From contig DATJFH010000195.1 of assembly GCA_035495815.1 (NCBI GenBank), positions 1 to 51,994 of the forward strand: a stretch of DNA of 51,994 bases, given 5' to 3'. Positions 1-8,522 of the stretch are shown piece after piece (position 1 is the stretch's first letter; each line of letters starts with the position of its first letter). The stretch comes from DATJFH01 sp035495815. GTDB lineage: Bacteria; Acidobacteriota; Terriglobia; Bryobacterales; Bryobacteraceae. Under the pieces are notes generated by a model that was not told the DNA's origin, ran no database searches, and worked only from the letters and a program-made list of their open reading frames with translations. The position numbers were made by a program, and so were the translations under genes.

Positions 1-2
1 CA

Positions 3-467
3 AAGGTCGCTGGAACCGAACGCGGGCTTGGGAGAGAACCGGAGGCCACCTTCAGCGCCTGCTTCGGCGCTCCGTTTCTTCCGAGGCATCCCGGAATCTA
101 TGCGGCCATGCTGGGCGCGAAGTTGCGCCATCGCCGGGTCCAGTGCTGGATGGTGAATACCGGTTGGGTCGGCGGACCTTTCGGCGTGGGTGAGCGCATG
201 AAGCTCAAATTCACGCGCGCCATGCTGAATGCCGCCATATCCGGGGCGCTTGATTCGGCGACCTTCACCCCTCACCCCGTGTTTCGGGTGATGGTTCCGT
301 CGAGTTGTCCCTATGTACACCCCGAACTTCTGGACGCGCGTGAAATGTGGGCCGACAAGATGGCCTACGATCGCGCGGCTGCCCACTTGAGCGGACTCTT
401 TAATCGCAATTTCAAGAAATTCGACGGCGTGGATCGTGAGATCGTCGAAGCCGCTCCCGCGCTGTAG
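3..467 (+). CDS. pckA: Phosphoenolpyruvate carboxykinase (ATP), C-terminal part (5' end outside window)
   Basis: This is the last 154 codons of an ATP-dependent PEP carboxykinase, the cytosolic enzyme that converts oxaloacetate and ATP to PEP, CO2 and ADP at the entry to gluconeogenesis. The frame is open from base 3 and reads KVAGTERGLGREPEATFSAC, then the family block NTGWVGGPFGVGERMKLKFT. Both are hallmarks of the C-terminal domain of the ATP-dependent class. The KVAGTE block lies well upstream of the first internal ATG (108), so that ATG is not the start; the true start lies left of the window. The stop is TAG at 465-467. No terminator hairpin follows directly; a 14-bp tandem repeat begins 3 nt after the stop. 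Confidence 0.95.
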   Translation, partial: KVAGTERGLGREPEATFSACFGAPFLPRHPGIYAAMLGAKLRHRRVQCWMVNTGWVGGPFGVGERMKLKFTRAMLNAAISGALDSATFTPHPVFRVMVPSSCPYVHPELLDAREMWADKMAYDRAAAHLSGLFNRNFKKFDGVDREIVEAAPAL

Positions 468-469
468 CC

Positions 470-497
470 GTGGCGTTATCTATGTGGCGTTATCTAT
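470..497. repeat. Perfect 14-bp tandem direct repeat
   Basis: The unit GTGGCGTTATCTAT occurs twice head to tail (470-483 and 484-497), immediately after the pckA stop. It is non-coding. It could be a replication-slippage duplication or a two-site regulator box for the downstream phasin-like gene; the sequence does not decide which. Confidence 0.9.
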
Positions 498-631
498 TAC
501 GACCCACCTTTCGGTTGGATCTTGTTCCCAAACCGGCGATTGACCCCACTGCAAGTAACCAGAACGTAATATCTTCCTACTAGCCTTAGTTCCGGGTTTC
601 TGGCATCATATGGGGGAGGAGACAAGCTATT

Positions 632-1099
632 ATGAGGCACTCGACCCAGGCAGCTGCCAGTGATGTTAATGGTCAGGATACCGGATTGCGGGAATTGACT
701 TCTTCAATGATCCGGTTTACGAACGCTGTGACTCTGTTCAGCATGCAGCAAATGCAGAATGCTCTTGGGGCGGTCACGGATTCTCAGGCCGTTATCAACC
801 GGTTTTGCAGCGCGCTGGACGCTATTTCCAATACCCTCTCGACGCAGATCGATTCGGCCAAAAAGTCCACGCTGGACAGCATGACGCGAACGGGTTCGGA
901 AATGGTGGATCGCACCATGGACGTAATGAATATGCCCGCCCTGAATCCACGCGAGATGATGGACACGACGGCCGATGTGATGCGCAAAACGACGGATTCG
1001 ATGGCGGACATCGTGAAGCGCGCGACCGGTCCCCTGACGCAGTCCTCGAGCAGCGAGCCGGAATCCGCGGCTGAAGCTTTGGGCGGCAAGAAGAAGTAA
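632..1099 (+). CDS. Phasin-like small helical protein
   Basis: A 155-residue protein with no signal peptide or membrane segment. It is predicted almost wholly helical: Met/Gln/Ser/Thr-rich amphipathic stretches at about residues 20-130, with a polar Ser/Glu tail and a C-terminal GGKKK. This size and composition resemble phasins, which coat polyhydroxyalkanoate granules, but no signature residues prove it. A strong Shine-Dalgarno (GGGGGAGGAG at 612-621) sits about 10 nt before the ATG. The gene stands alone between pckA and a strong hairpin terminator. A generic coiled-coil protein is the main alternative. Confidence 0.6.
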   Translation: MRHSTQAAASDVNGQDTGLRELTSSMIRFTNAVTLFSMQQMQNALGAVTDSQAVINRFCSALDAISNTLSTQIDSAKKSTLDSMTRTGSEMVDRTMDVMNMPALNPREMMDTTADVMRKTTDSMADIVKRATGPLTQSSSSEPESAAEALGGKKK

Positions 1100-1117
1100 A
1101 AAGGCCACGTACTCCGA

Positions 1118-1145
1118 CGCTCCGGGGCAACGTTGCTCCGGAGCG
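1118..1145. terminator. Strong hairpin between convergent genes
   Basis: Inverted repeat with arms 1118-1131 (CGCTCCGGGGCAAC) and 1132-1145 (GTTGCTCCGGAGCG). It pairs as a 12-bp stem with a 4-nt loop, with a single G-U pair. It lies 18 nt after the phasin-like stop and 21 nt beyond the end of the convergent M3 peptidase, so it can serve both as a terminator. There is no clear U-tract on the plus strand. Confidence 0.7.
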
Positions 1146-1166
1146 CAGACTTCCCTCCCCCACTCG

Positions 1167-3212
1167 TCAGGATGTCCGAAGCCCTGTACGCTCGAGCAGC
1201 GCATTCAGGTCCGGATCACGCCCCATGAAGCTGCGGTAGAGTTCAGCCGGATCTTCGCTGTTTCCCCGGGAAAGGATGCGGTCCCGAAATTCACGTCCCG
1301 TTTCTCTACTGAATACGCCTTCACGGCGGAAGCGCGTGAATGCGTCGGCGTCCAGGACCTCGGCCCATTTATAGGAATAGTAGCCCGCTCCGTATCCCAC
1401 GGGGCTGGCGAACAGATGCGTGAACCCGGCCAGCATGGCGTAGTCCGCGGGCAGCGGCGCAGGGGACATCGGCTGCAACATTTTCCGCGCGTAATCCATC
1501 ACGTCCCCATTCCGCGCCGGTGAATAAGTCCGGTGTAGAGCCAGATCGAGCAGTCCGAAGGAGAGTTGCCGCATCTGGGCGCTGGCGGCGCGAAAGGTTC
1601 GGGCCTTTTTCATCTTCTGGAACAGATCCTCCGGAATGAGCTCTCCCGTCTCGTAGTTCCGGGCGAACAGATCGAGGGATTGCCGCTCCCAGCACCAGTT
1701 CTCCATGATCTGCGAAGGCAGCTCTACAAAATCCCAGGGGACGTTGGTCCCTGCCAGGCTGCGGACTTCCACCCGGCTGAGAAGATGATGCAGCAGGTGG
1801 CCGAACTCGTGGAAGATCGTCTCCACTTCGCGATGGGTCAGCAGCGCGGGTTTGTCCCCCACCGGCGGAGTCAGGTTGCCGCAGATCAGGCCGAGGTGCG
1901 GCTTGATCCCCGGCAGGCCGGTCAGGAATGCGTCCATCCACGCGCCTCCCCGCTTGTTCTCCCGTGGATAGAAATCGGCATAGAAGGATCCGAGTATCTC
2001 ACCGCCGGCTTCGTCCCGGATGGTGTAACAGCGGACCTGCGGGTCCCAGACCGGAACGCCGGGCTCGGGCGCCACCGTGATGCCGAAGAGCCGCCCGAAC
2101 AGCTCGAACATGCCGTTGACCACGCGCTCCAGGGGGAAGTACGGCCGTAGCGCCTCTTCGTCGAAATCGTACAGGGCCGCCCGCTGCTTCTCGGAGTAGT
2201 AGGCGACATCCCACGGCTCGAGCTCGGGCGCGCCCGCTCCCTCCAGGCTTTGCCTGAACTCGCGCAGGCTGCGCTTCTCGGCGGCGAAGGAAGCTTCGGT
2301 CCTGGCCCGCAGATCGTCCAAAAACTGCTGGGCTCGGGCGCCGGTATGCGCCATGCGATCGTCGATCACCAGGTCCGCGAAATCGGCGAATCCCAGCAGC
2401 TGCGCCTTCTCACGCCGCAACTCGAGGATGCGGACGATGAGCGCCCGGTTGTCGCGTTCGCCCGAGGTGGCCCGGACACTGTAGGCGCGATACAGCTTCT
2501 CCCGACTCGCGGCGTCATCGAGATAGGTCATCAGCGGGAGGTAGCTCGGCGCCTGCAGAGTAAAGCGCCAGCCCGCGAGTCCCTTTCCCTCCGCGCTTTG
2601 CCGCGCCGCAGCCACCGCCGTGGGAGGCAGGCCGGCCAGTTTCGATTCGTCCTCGATGACCAGCTCGTAATCGTTCGTGGCATCGAGCACGTGCTCGCCG
2701 AAATGCGTTGTCGAGGTGGCCAGCTCGACGTCGATGGCGGCCAGCCGCGCCTTGCCCGCTGCATCGAGCTCGGCGCCGTGGCGGCGGAAGTCGTCGAGCG
2801 TCTTCTTGAGAAAACGCCGCCGGGCGCCTGTGAGGCCGGCGGCTTCCGCCGTCCGGCTGTAACTCTGTACGGCCTTCCAGAGCCCTTCATGCATCAGAAG
2901 GCTGGACTGAAACGCGCTCACCGCCGGCTGGACCGCGTTGAATGCAGCCCGCAGTTCCGGATAGGTCGCCACCGACTCCAGGTGCCGGACCACCGTCATC
3001 GCATACTCCAGACGCTCCGTAATAGCTTCGTAAGCCAGGAGAGTGTTGTCGAAAGTGCGGGGACCGGCGTCGGCGGCCAAGGCCTCCAGCTTCTCGTTCG
3101 CGTCTCGCAGCAGTTCGCCTATCGCGGGCTCGACATGCTCGGCTTTAATGCGGTCGAAGGGAATCCTGTACTGGATCTCGAGCAGGGGGTTTGTTTCGGG
3201 ATTGGAAGACAT
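1167..3212 (-). CDS. M3 family zinc oligopeptidase (oligopeptidase A / thimet oligopeptidase type)
   Basis: A 681-residue cytosolic metallopeptidase that cleaves short peptides, such as the products of larger proteases and signal-peptide remnants. The zinc site is HEFGH at residues 468-472 (zinc-binding His468 and His472, catalytic Glu469). The third ligand is probably Glu497 in FVELPSQ, the usual M3A spacing of about 25 residues. The length and the helical N-terminal half match PrlC/Dcp enzymes; substrate class (endo-oligopeptidase versus dipeptidyl carboxypeptidase) cannot be settled from the motif alone. There is no signal peptide. The ATG at 3212 has a TATGCT -10-like hexamer at 3228-3233 and no good Shine-Dalgarno, so the mRNA leader may be very short. 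The gene is divergent from the nucleoside operon. Confidence 0.93.
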   Translation of the reverse strand: MSSNPETNPLLEIQYRIPFDRIKAEHVEPAIGELLRDANEKLEALAADAGPRTFDNTLLAYEAITERLEYAMTVVRHLESVATYPELRAAFNAVQPAVSAFQSSLLMHEGLWKAVQSYSRTAEAAGLTGARRRFLKKTLDDFRRHGAELDAAGKARLAAIDVELATSTTHFGEHVLDATNDYELVIEDESKLAGLPPTAVAAARQSAEGKGLAGWRFTLQAPSYLPLMTYLDDAASREKLYRAYSVRATSGERDNRALIVRILELRREKAQLLGFADFADLVIDDRMAHTGARAQQFLDDLRARTEASFAAEKRSLREFRQSLEGAGAPELEPWDVAYYSEKQRAALYDFDEEALRPYFPLERVVNGMFELFGRLFGITVAPEPGVPVWDPQVRCYTIRDEAGGEILGSFYADFYPRENKRGGAWMDAFLTGLPGIKPHLGLICGNLTPPVGDKPALLTHREVETIFHEFGHLLHHLLSRVEVRSLAGTNVPWDFVELPSQIMENWCWERQSLDLFARNYETGELIPEDLFQKMKKARTFRAASAQMRQLSFGLLDLALHRTYSPARNGDVMDYARKMLQPMSPAPLPADYAMLAGFTHLFASPVGYGAGYYSYKWAEVLDADAFTRFRREGVFSRETGREFRDRILSRGNSEDPAELYRSFMGRDPDLNALLERTGLRTS

Positions 3213-3373
3213 GTGCAGCCAGGTACCAGCATAGCGTGGTGGTGTCGCCTTCTCGGGCGGAGGTTCGCGCCGGAACCGGGGACAAGCCGTGCGGCCCTCA
3301 TAACCGCTCGCGCGTGAAAATGGCTTTCTTACTATTCGGCATCCGGATATGGTAGCCTAAGTGTTTATTTTTC

Positions 3374-4678
<1,305 letters not shown>

Positions 4679-4688
4679 CAGGACCTCA

Positions 4689-5912
4689 ATGGGCCGGTTC
4701 ACAGGATTGCTCGGACTGGTCGTCATTTTGGGAGTGGCGTACCTGCTGTCGAACCGTCGCCATTCAATCCGCCTGCGCATTCTGGCGTGGGGCCTCGGTC
4801 TCCAGTTCCTGTTTGCCGTTCTGGTGCTGCGCACCGACTTCGGAAAGTTGTTTCAGGCCATCGGCAAAGGCGTCAACGCCATGCTCGAGTTCGCCGAAGT
4901 CGGCAGCGACTTTCTGTTCGGCCCGCTCGGAGTCAAGAGCGGCCCCTACGGCGTGATTTTCGCCTTCCAGGTCCTCCCCATCGTCATTTTTATCGCTTCT
5001 TTCTTTTCGATCCTCTACTATCTTGGCGTGATGCAGTTCATCGTGCGCTGGATGGCTGTGGGGATGCAGAAGACCATGGGGGCGAGCGGCGCGGAATCGC
5101 TGAACGTGGCCGCCAGCATTTTCATGGGCCAGACCGAAGCCCCGCTGACGATCAAGCCGTTCATCGCCGGCATGACGCAGTCCGAGCTGTTCACGATCAT
5201 GGCGAGCGGGATGGCGCACGTTTCGGGCGCTGTAATGGCCGCTTACGTGAAGGTCGCCGGCGTCGAGATTCAGCACCTGCTGACGGCGGTGATCATGACC
5301 GCCCCGGCCACAATCATGCTCGCGAAGATCGTGATGCCCGAAGTCGAAAAGCCGGTGACCGCCGGACGCGTCGAAATCAAGATCGAGAAAACGGCCGTGA
5401 ACGTAATCGACGCGGCTGCCCAGGGAGCGGGCGACGGATTGCACCTGGCATTGAACATCGGCGCTATGCTGATCGCGTTCCTGGCGCTGATCGCGATGGT
5501 GAACGGCATCCTGGGCTGGATACACACACTGCCCGCGCTGGGCTGGATACCCGTCTCTCTGCAGAAGATTTTCGGAGCGCTGTTCGCGCCGGTCGCCTGG
5601 CTGATGGGCGTCAGCTGGAAAGATTCCGCGGCCATCGGGCAACTGCTGGGAACGCGGCTGGTGCTCAACGAATTTGTCGCCTTCCTGGAACTGGCTCCGC
5701 TCAAAGCCCAGCTCGATCCGCGCTCCTTCACGATCGCCACGTACGCCCTGTGCGGCTTCGCCAATTTCAGCTCGATCGCCATCCAGATCGGCGGGATTGG
5801 AGCGCTGGCGCCGAACCGGAAATCCGACCTGGCGCGGCTGGGATTGAAAGCGGTGGCGGTGGGATCGATGGCGAATTACATGTCGGCGTGCATCGCCGGT
5901 ATGCTGGTATGA
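4689..5912 (+). CDS. nupC: Concentrative nucleoside transporter, CNT family
   Basis: A 407-residue inner-membrane permease that imports nucleosides by H+ or Na+ symport. Multiple hydrophobic segments run from residue 5 to the C-terminus. Two CNT landmarks are visible: GQTEAPL (147-153) and NEF (328-330), the re-entrant and substrate-contacting motifs of this family. Ten nucleotides separate it from the phosphorylase gene and 19 from the purine phosphorylase gene, so uptake and phosphorolysis are co-transcribed. Ion coupling and base preference cannot be read from the sequence. Confidence 0.95.
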   Translation: MGRFTGLLGLVVILGVAYLLSNRRHSIRLRILAWGLGLQFLFAVLVLRTDFGKLFQAIGKGVNAMLEFAEVGSDFLFGPLGVKSGPYGVIFAFQVLPIVIFIASFFSILYYLGVMQFIVRWMAVGMQKTMGASGAESLNVAASIFMGQTEAPLTIKPFIAGMTQSELFTIMASGMAHVSGAVMAAYVKVAGVEIQHLLTAVIMTAPATIMLAKIVMPEVEKPVTAGRVEIKIEKTAVNVIDAAAQGAGDGLHLALNIGAMLIAFLALIAMVNGILGWIHTLPALGWIPVSLQKIFGALFAPVAWLMGVSWKDSAAIGQLLGTRLVLNEFVAFLELAPLKAQLDPRSFTIATYALCGFANFSSIAIQIGGIGALAPNRKSDLARLGLKAVAVGSMANYMSACIAGMLV

Positions 5913-5931
5913 CGCTCCTACAACGTGGTCT

Positions 5932-6744
5932 ATGCTCAAGGAAGCCGTAGCCTGCCTCGCAAGCCGCATCGGATCACGGCAGCCGCGGGTCGCGATTGTC
6001 CTGGGGAGCGGATTGGGGGCATTCGCGGATGAACTCGACGGCGCGCTCGAGACGCCGTATCATTCCATCCCGGGTTGGCCTGCCTCCACGGCCGTGGGAC
6101 ACGCCGGCAAGCTGGTCTTCGGCAAGCTGGACGGCCTCGAGATAGTCGCCATGGCCGGCCGCGTGCATCTCTACGAGGGCTACACCCCGCAACAGGTTAC
6201 GTTCGGCGTGAGGGTTCTGGCCTCGCTCGGCGTCTCCTCCATGGTGTTCACCAACGCCGCCGGCGGAATCAACCTCAAACTCGGACGCGGCGGGCTGGTG
6301 CTGATCGCGGATCACATCAACCTGCAGGGCTCGAATCCGCTCGCCGGACCCAATGACGATTCTCTGGGTCCGCGCTTTCCCGATATGACAGAGGCCTATT
6401 CGATTCATTATCGCGAAATCGCCAAACAGGCAGGCCGCGAATTAGGCGTCGAGTTGAGCGAAGGTGTCTACGCGGCCATGCCTGGCCCGAGCTACGAGAC
6501 GCCCGCCGAGATCCGCTATTTGCGCGCGATCGGGGCCGACGTCGTCGGAATGTCCACCGTTCCCGAGGTGATCGTGGCCAACCACATGGGAGTGCGCGTG
6601 CTCGGAATCTCCTGTGTCACGAATATGGCGGCGGGAATCCTGCCTCAGAAGATCCGTCACGAAGAAGTTCTCGAAACGGGCCGGATGGTTCGCGAGACCT
6701 TCGTGCGGCTGCTCAAAACGACGCTGCCGCGGCTGGTGGAATAG
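5932..6744 (+). CDS. punA: Purine-nucleoside phosphorylase, trimeric type I
   Basis: A 270-residue cytosolic enzyme that splits inosine/guanosine with phosphate into base and ribose-1-phosphate. It shows the phosphate loop GSGLG (25-29), His80 in GRVHLYEGY, the purine-site block GPSYETPAE with Glu189, Met207 in GMSTVPEV, and Asn231 in CVTNMAAG. These are the landmarks of the low-molecular-mass trimeric class (PunA/XapA/human PNP), not of hexameric DeoD. Asn231 supports 6-oxopurine preference by family knowledge. Its TAG stop overlaps the GTG start of cdd by one base (TAGTG), which indicates translational coupling. Confidence 0.95.
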   Translation: MLKEAVACLASRIGSRQPRVAIVLGSGLGAFADELDGALETPYHSIPGWPASTAVGHAGKLVFGKLDGLEIVAMAGRVHLYEGYTPQQVTFGVRVLASLGVSSMVFTNAAGGINLKLGRGGLVLIADHINLQGSNPLAGPNDDSLGPRFPDMTEAYSIHYREIAKQAGRELGVELSEGVYAAMPGPSYETPAEIRYLRAIGADVVGMSTVPEVIVANHMGVRVLGISCVTNMAAGILPQKIRHEEVLETGRMVRETFVRLLKTTLPRLVE

Positions 6745-7127
6745 TGGATCCATTGATCGAAGCTGCACTGGCCGTACGGCGGAACGCGCATGCGCCGTTC
6801 TCCCGCTTCCTGGTTGGGGCGGCCGTCGCGGACTCGGAAGGGCGCATCCATACCGGCTGCAATGTCGAGAACGCCACTTACGGCCTTACCGTGTGCGCCG
6901 AGCGCGTGGCTGTCTTCAAGGCGATTTCCGAGGGCGCGCGCAAATTCACACGCGTAGCGGTAGCCGCCGACACCGATACGCTGACTCCGCCTTGCGGCGC
7001 CTGCCGGCAGATCCTTTGGGAGTTCTGCGGAGACGTGGAGCTGATCCTGGTGAATCCGCGCGGGAAAACCGAAACCTTGCGCCTGAAAGACCTCTTTCCA
7101 AGGCCCTTCGATGCGTCTTTCCTGTAG
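6744..7127 (+). CDS. cdd: Cytidine deaminase
   Basis: A 127-residue homotetrameric-type cytidine deaminase that converts cytidine/deoxycytidine to uridine/deoxyuridine and so feeds the phosphorylase of this operon. The zinc and proton-shuttle residues are Cys51-Ala-Glu53 and Pro-Cys84-Gly-Ala-Cys87. NVENATYG (40-47) is the substrate-binding block. The start codon is GTG at 6744, overlapping the preceding stop by one base. The 3' end overlaps the next gene by 17 bp. Confidence 0.95.
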   Translation: MDPLIEAALAVRRNAHAPFSRFLVGAAVADSEGRIHTGCNVENATYGLTVCAERVAVFKAISEGARKFTRVAVAADTDTLTPPCGACRQILWEFCGDVELILVNPRGKTETLRLKDLFPRPFDASFL

Positions 7128-8484
7128 CTTCCTGCTGGCGGTTGTATCCCTGGCCGCCGAGCCGGCCGACTGGATCTGGAGCGGCCGCTACGTCCTGACC
7201 GCCGCCGGGGCGCGGCGGGTCATCGAAAACGGCGCGGTCGCCGTGCGCGGAGAGCGGATCGTCGCCGTCGGACCCCGCGTTGAAATCGACCGCCGCTTCC
7301 AGGCCAAACAGCGGCTCGACCGCCCTGACGCGCTGCTCGCGCCCGGTCTGATCAATACCCACACCCACGCCGCCATGTCACTCCTGCGCGGCGTCGCCGA
7401 CGATCTCCGCCTGCAGGACTGGCTCGAGAAATTCATCTTCCCCGCCGAGGCGAAGAACGTCTCGCCCGAATTCGTCCGCTGGGGGACCAAACTGGCTTGC
7501 GCCGAAATGCTTCTCGGCGGGACCACTACGTTCACCGATATGTACTACTTCGAGGACGTAGTTGCGGAAGCGGCCAAAGAAGCGGGCATGCGCGGCGTGC
7601 TGGGCGAGACGATCATCGGCTTCCCGGTCGCCGACGCCAGGACGCCGGCCGATTCGTTGAAGCTCGCCGAGAGTTTGCTTACGCGTTTCGCCAAAGATCC
7701 TTTGATCGTGCCGGCGGTCGCTCCTCACGCCATCTACACCAATTCCGATGAGACGCTCAAGGCATCGCGCGCTCTGGCCAACCGCTTTGGAGCGCCGCTC
7801 CTCATTCACCTTTCCGAGACGAAGCGGGAGAATGACGAAACTATCGCCAGGCGCAAGATGAGCCCCACGCGGGCGCTTGAATCGCTGGGCATGTTCAATG
7901 GGCGCACGCTGGCAGCTCATGCCGTGTGGATGGACAGCGCCGACCTGGAAATTCTGCGCGTACGCCGCGCCGGCGTGGCGCACTGCCCCTCCAGCAATAT
8001 GAAGCTCTCGAGCGGCGTCGCGCCCGTGCTGAGAATGCGTGCTCTCGGCATCCACGTGGGGCTAGGTCCGGACGGCCCGGCCGGCAGCAACAACGATCTG
8101 AACATGTTCGAAGAGATGGATCTGGCCGCCAAGCTGCAGAAAGTGATGTCCCAGGATCCACAATCCCTTCCCGCCAGCGCCGTGTTCGATATGGCGACCA
8201 TGGGCGGCGCGCGGGCGCTGGGCCTCGAGCGGGAGATCGGATCGCTCGAACCCGGTAAGAGAGCCGACATGATCTCGGTGGCGCTCGATCAGCCGCACGC
8301 GGCTCCGCTCTACGAGCCGGTATCGCAGATGGTTTACGCCCTCAAAGCGTCCGACGTCCGCGACGTCATGGTGAACGGCAAGCCGGTCGTGCGCGACCGG
8401 CGAATTCTCACGCTGGACCTCAAACAGGTTCTGTCCAAGGCGGAGGAGTTTCGAGGCCGGATCAAGGCGTCGCTCAAAAAGTGA
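7111..8484 (+). CDS. mtaD: Amidohydrolase of the MTA/SAH deaminase (TRZ/ATZ) family with signal peptide
   Basis: A 457-residue metal-dependent deaminase of the amidohydrolase superfamily. The metal motif HTH is at residues 84-86 (NTHTHAAMSLLRG). It is followed by the DWL block, APHAIYTN, HLSE and GPDGPAGSNN, the pattern of 5-methylthioadenosine / S-adenosylhomocysteine deaminases. Unlike cytosolic MtaD, the protein begins with Arg2 and a hydrophobic run FLLAVVSLAAEP (7-18), which looks like a Sec signal. The start overlaps cdd by 17 bp, so it belongs to the nucleoside operon and the substrate may be another aminated (deoxy)adenosine or guanine compound. The family is clear; substrate and location are inferred. 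Confidence 0.85.
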   Translation: MRLSCSFLLAVVSLAAEPADWIWSGRYVLTAAGARRVIENGAVAVRGERIVAVGPRVEIDRRFQAKQRLDRPDALLAPGLINTHTHAAMSLLRGVADDLRLQDWLEKFIFPAEAKNVSPEFVRWGTKLACAEMLLGGTTTFTDMYYFEDVVAEAAKEAGMRGVLGETIIGFPVADARTPADSLKLAESLLTRFAKDPLIVPAVAPHAIYTNSDETLKASRALANRFGAPLLIHLSETKRENDETIARRKMSPTRALESLGMFNGRTLAAHAVWMDSADLEILRVRRAGVAHCPSSNMKLSSGVAPVLRMRALGIHVGLGPDGPAGSNNDLNMFEEMDLAAKLQKVMSQDPQSLPASAVFDMATMGGARALGLEREIGSLEPGKRADMISVALDQPHAAPLYEPVSQMVYALKASDVRDVMVNGKPVVRDRRILTLDLKQVLSKAEEFRGRIKASLKK

Positions 8485-8522
8485 CTTGCCGGGATATCAG
8501 GGCGCGGGATCTTCGCGGCTTT

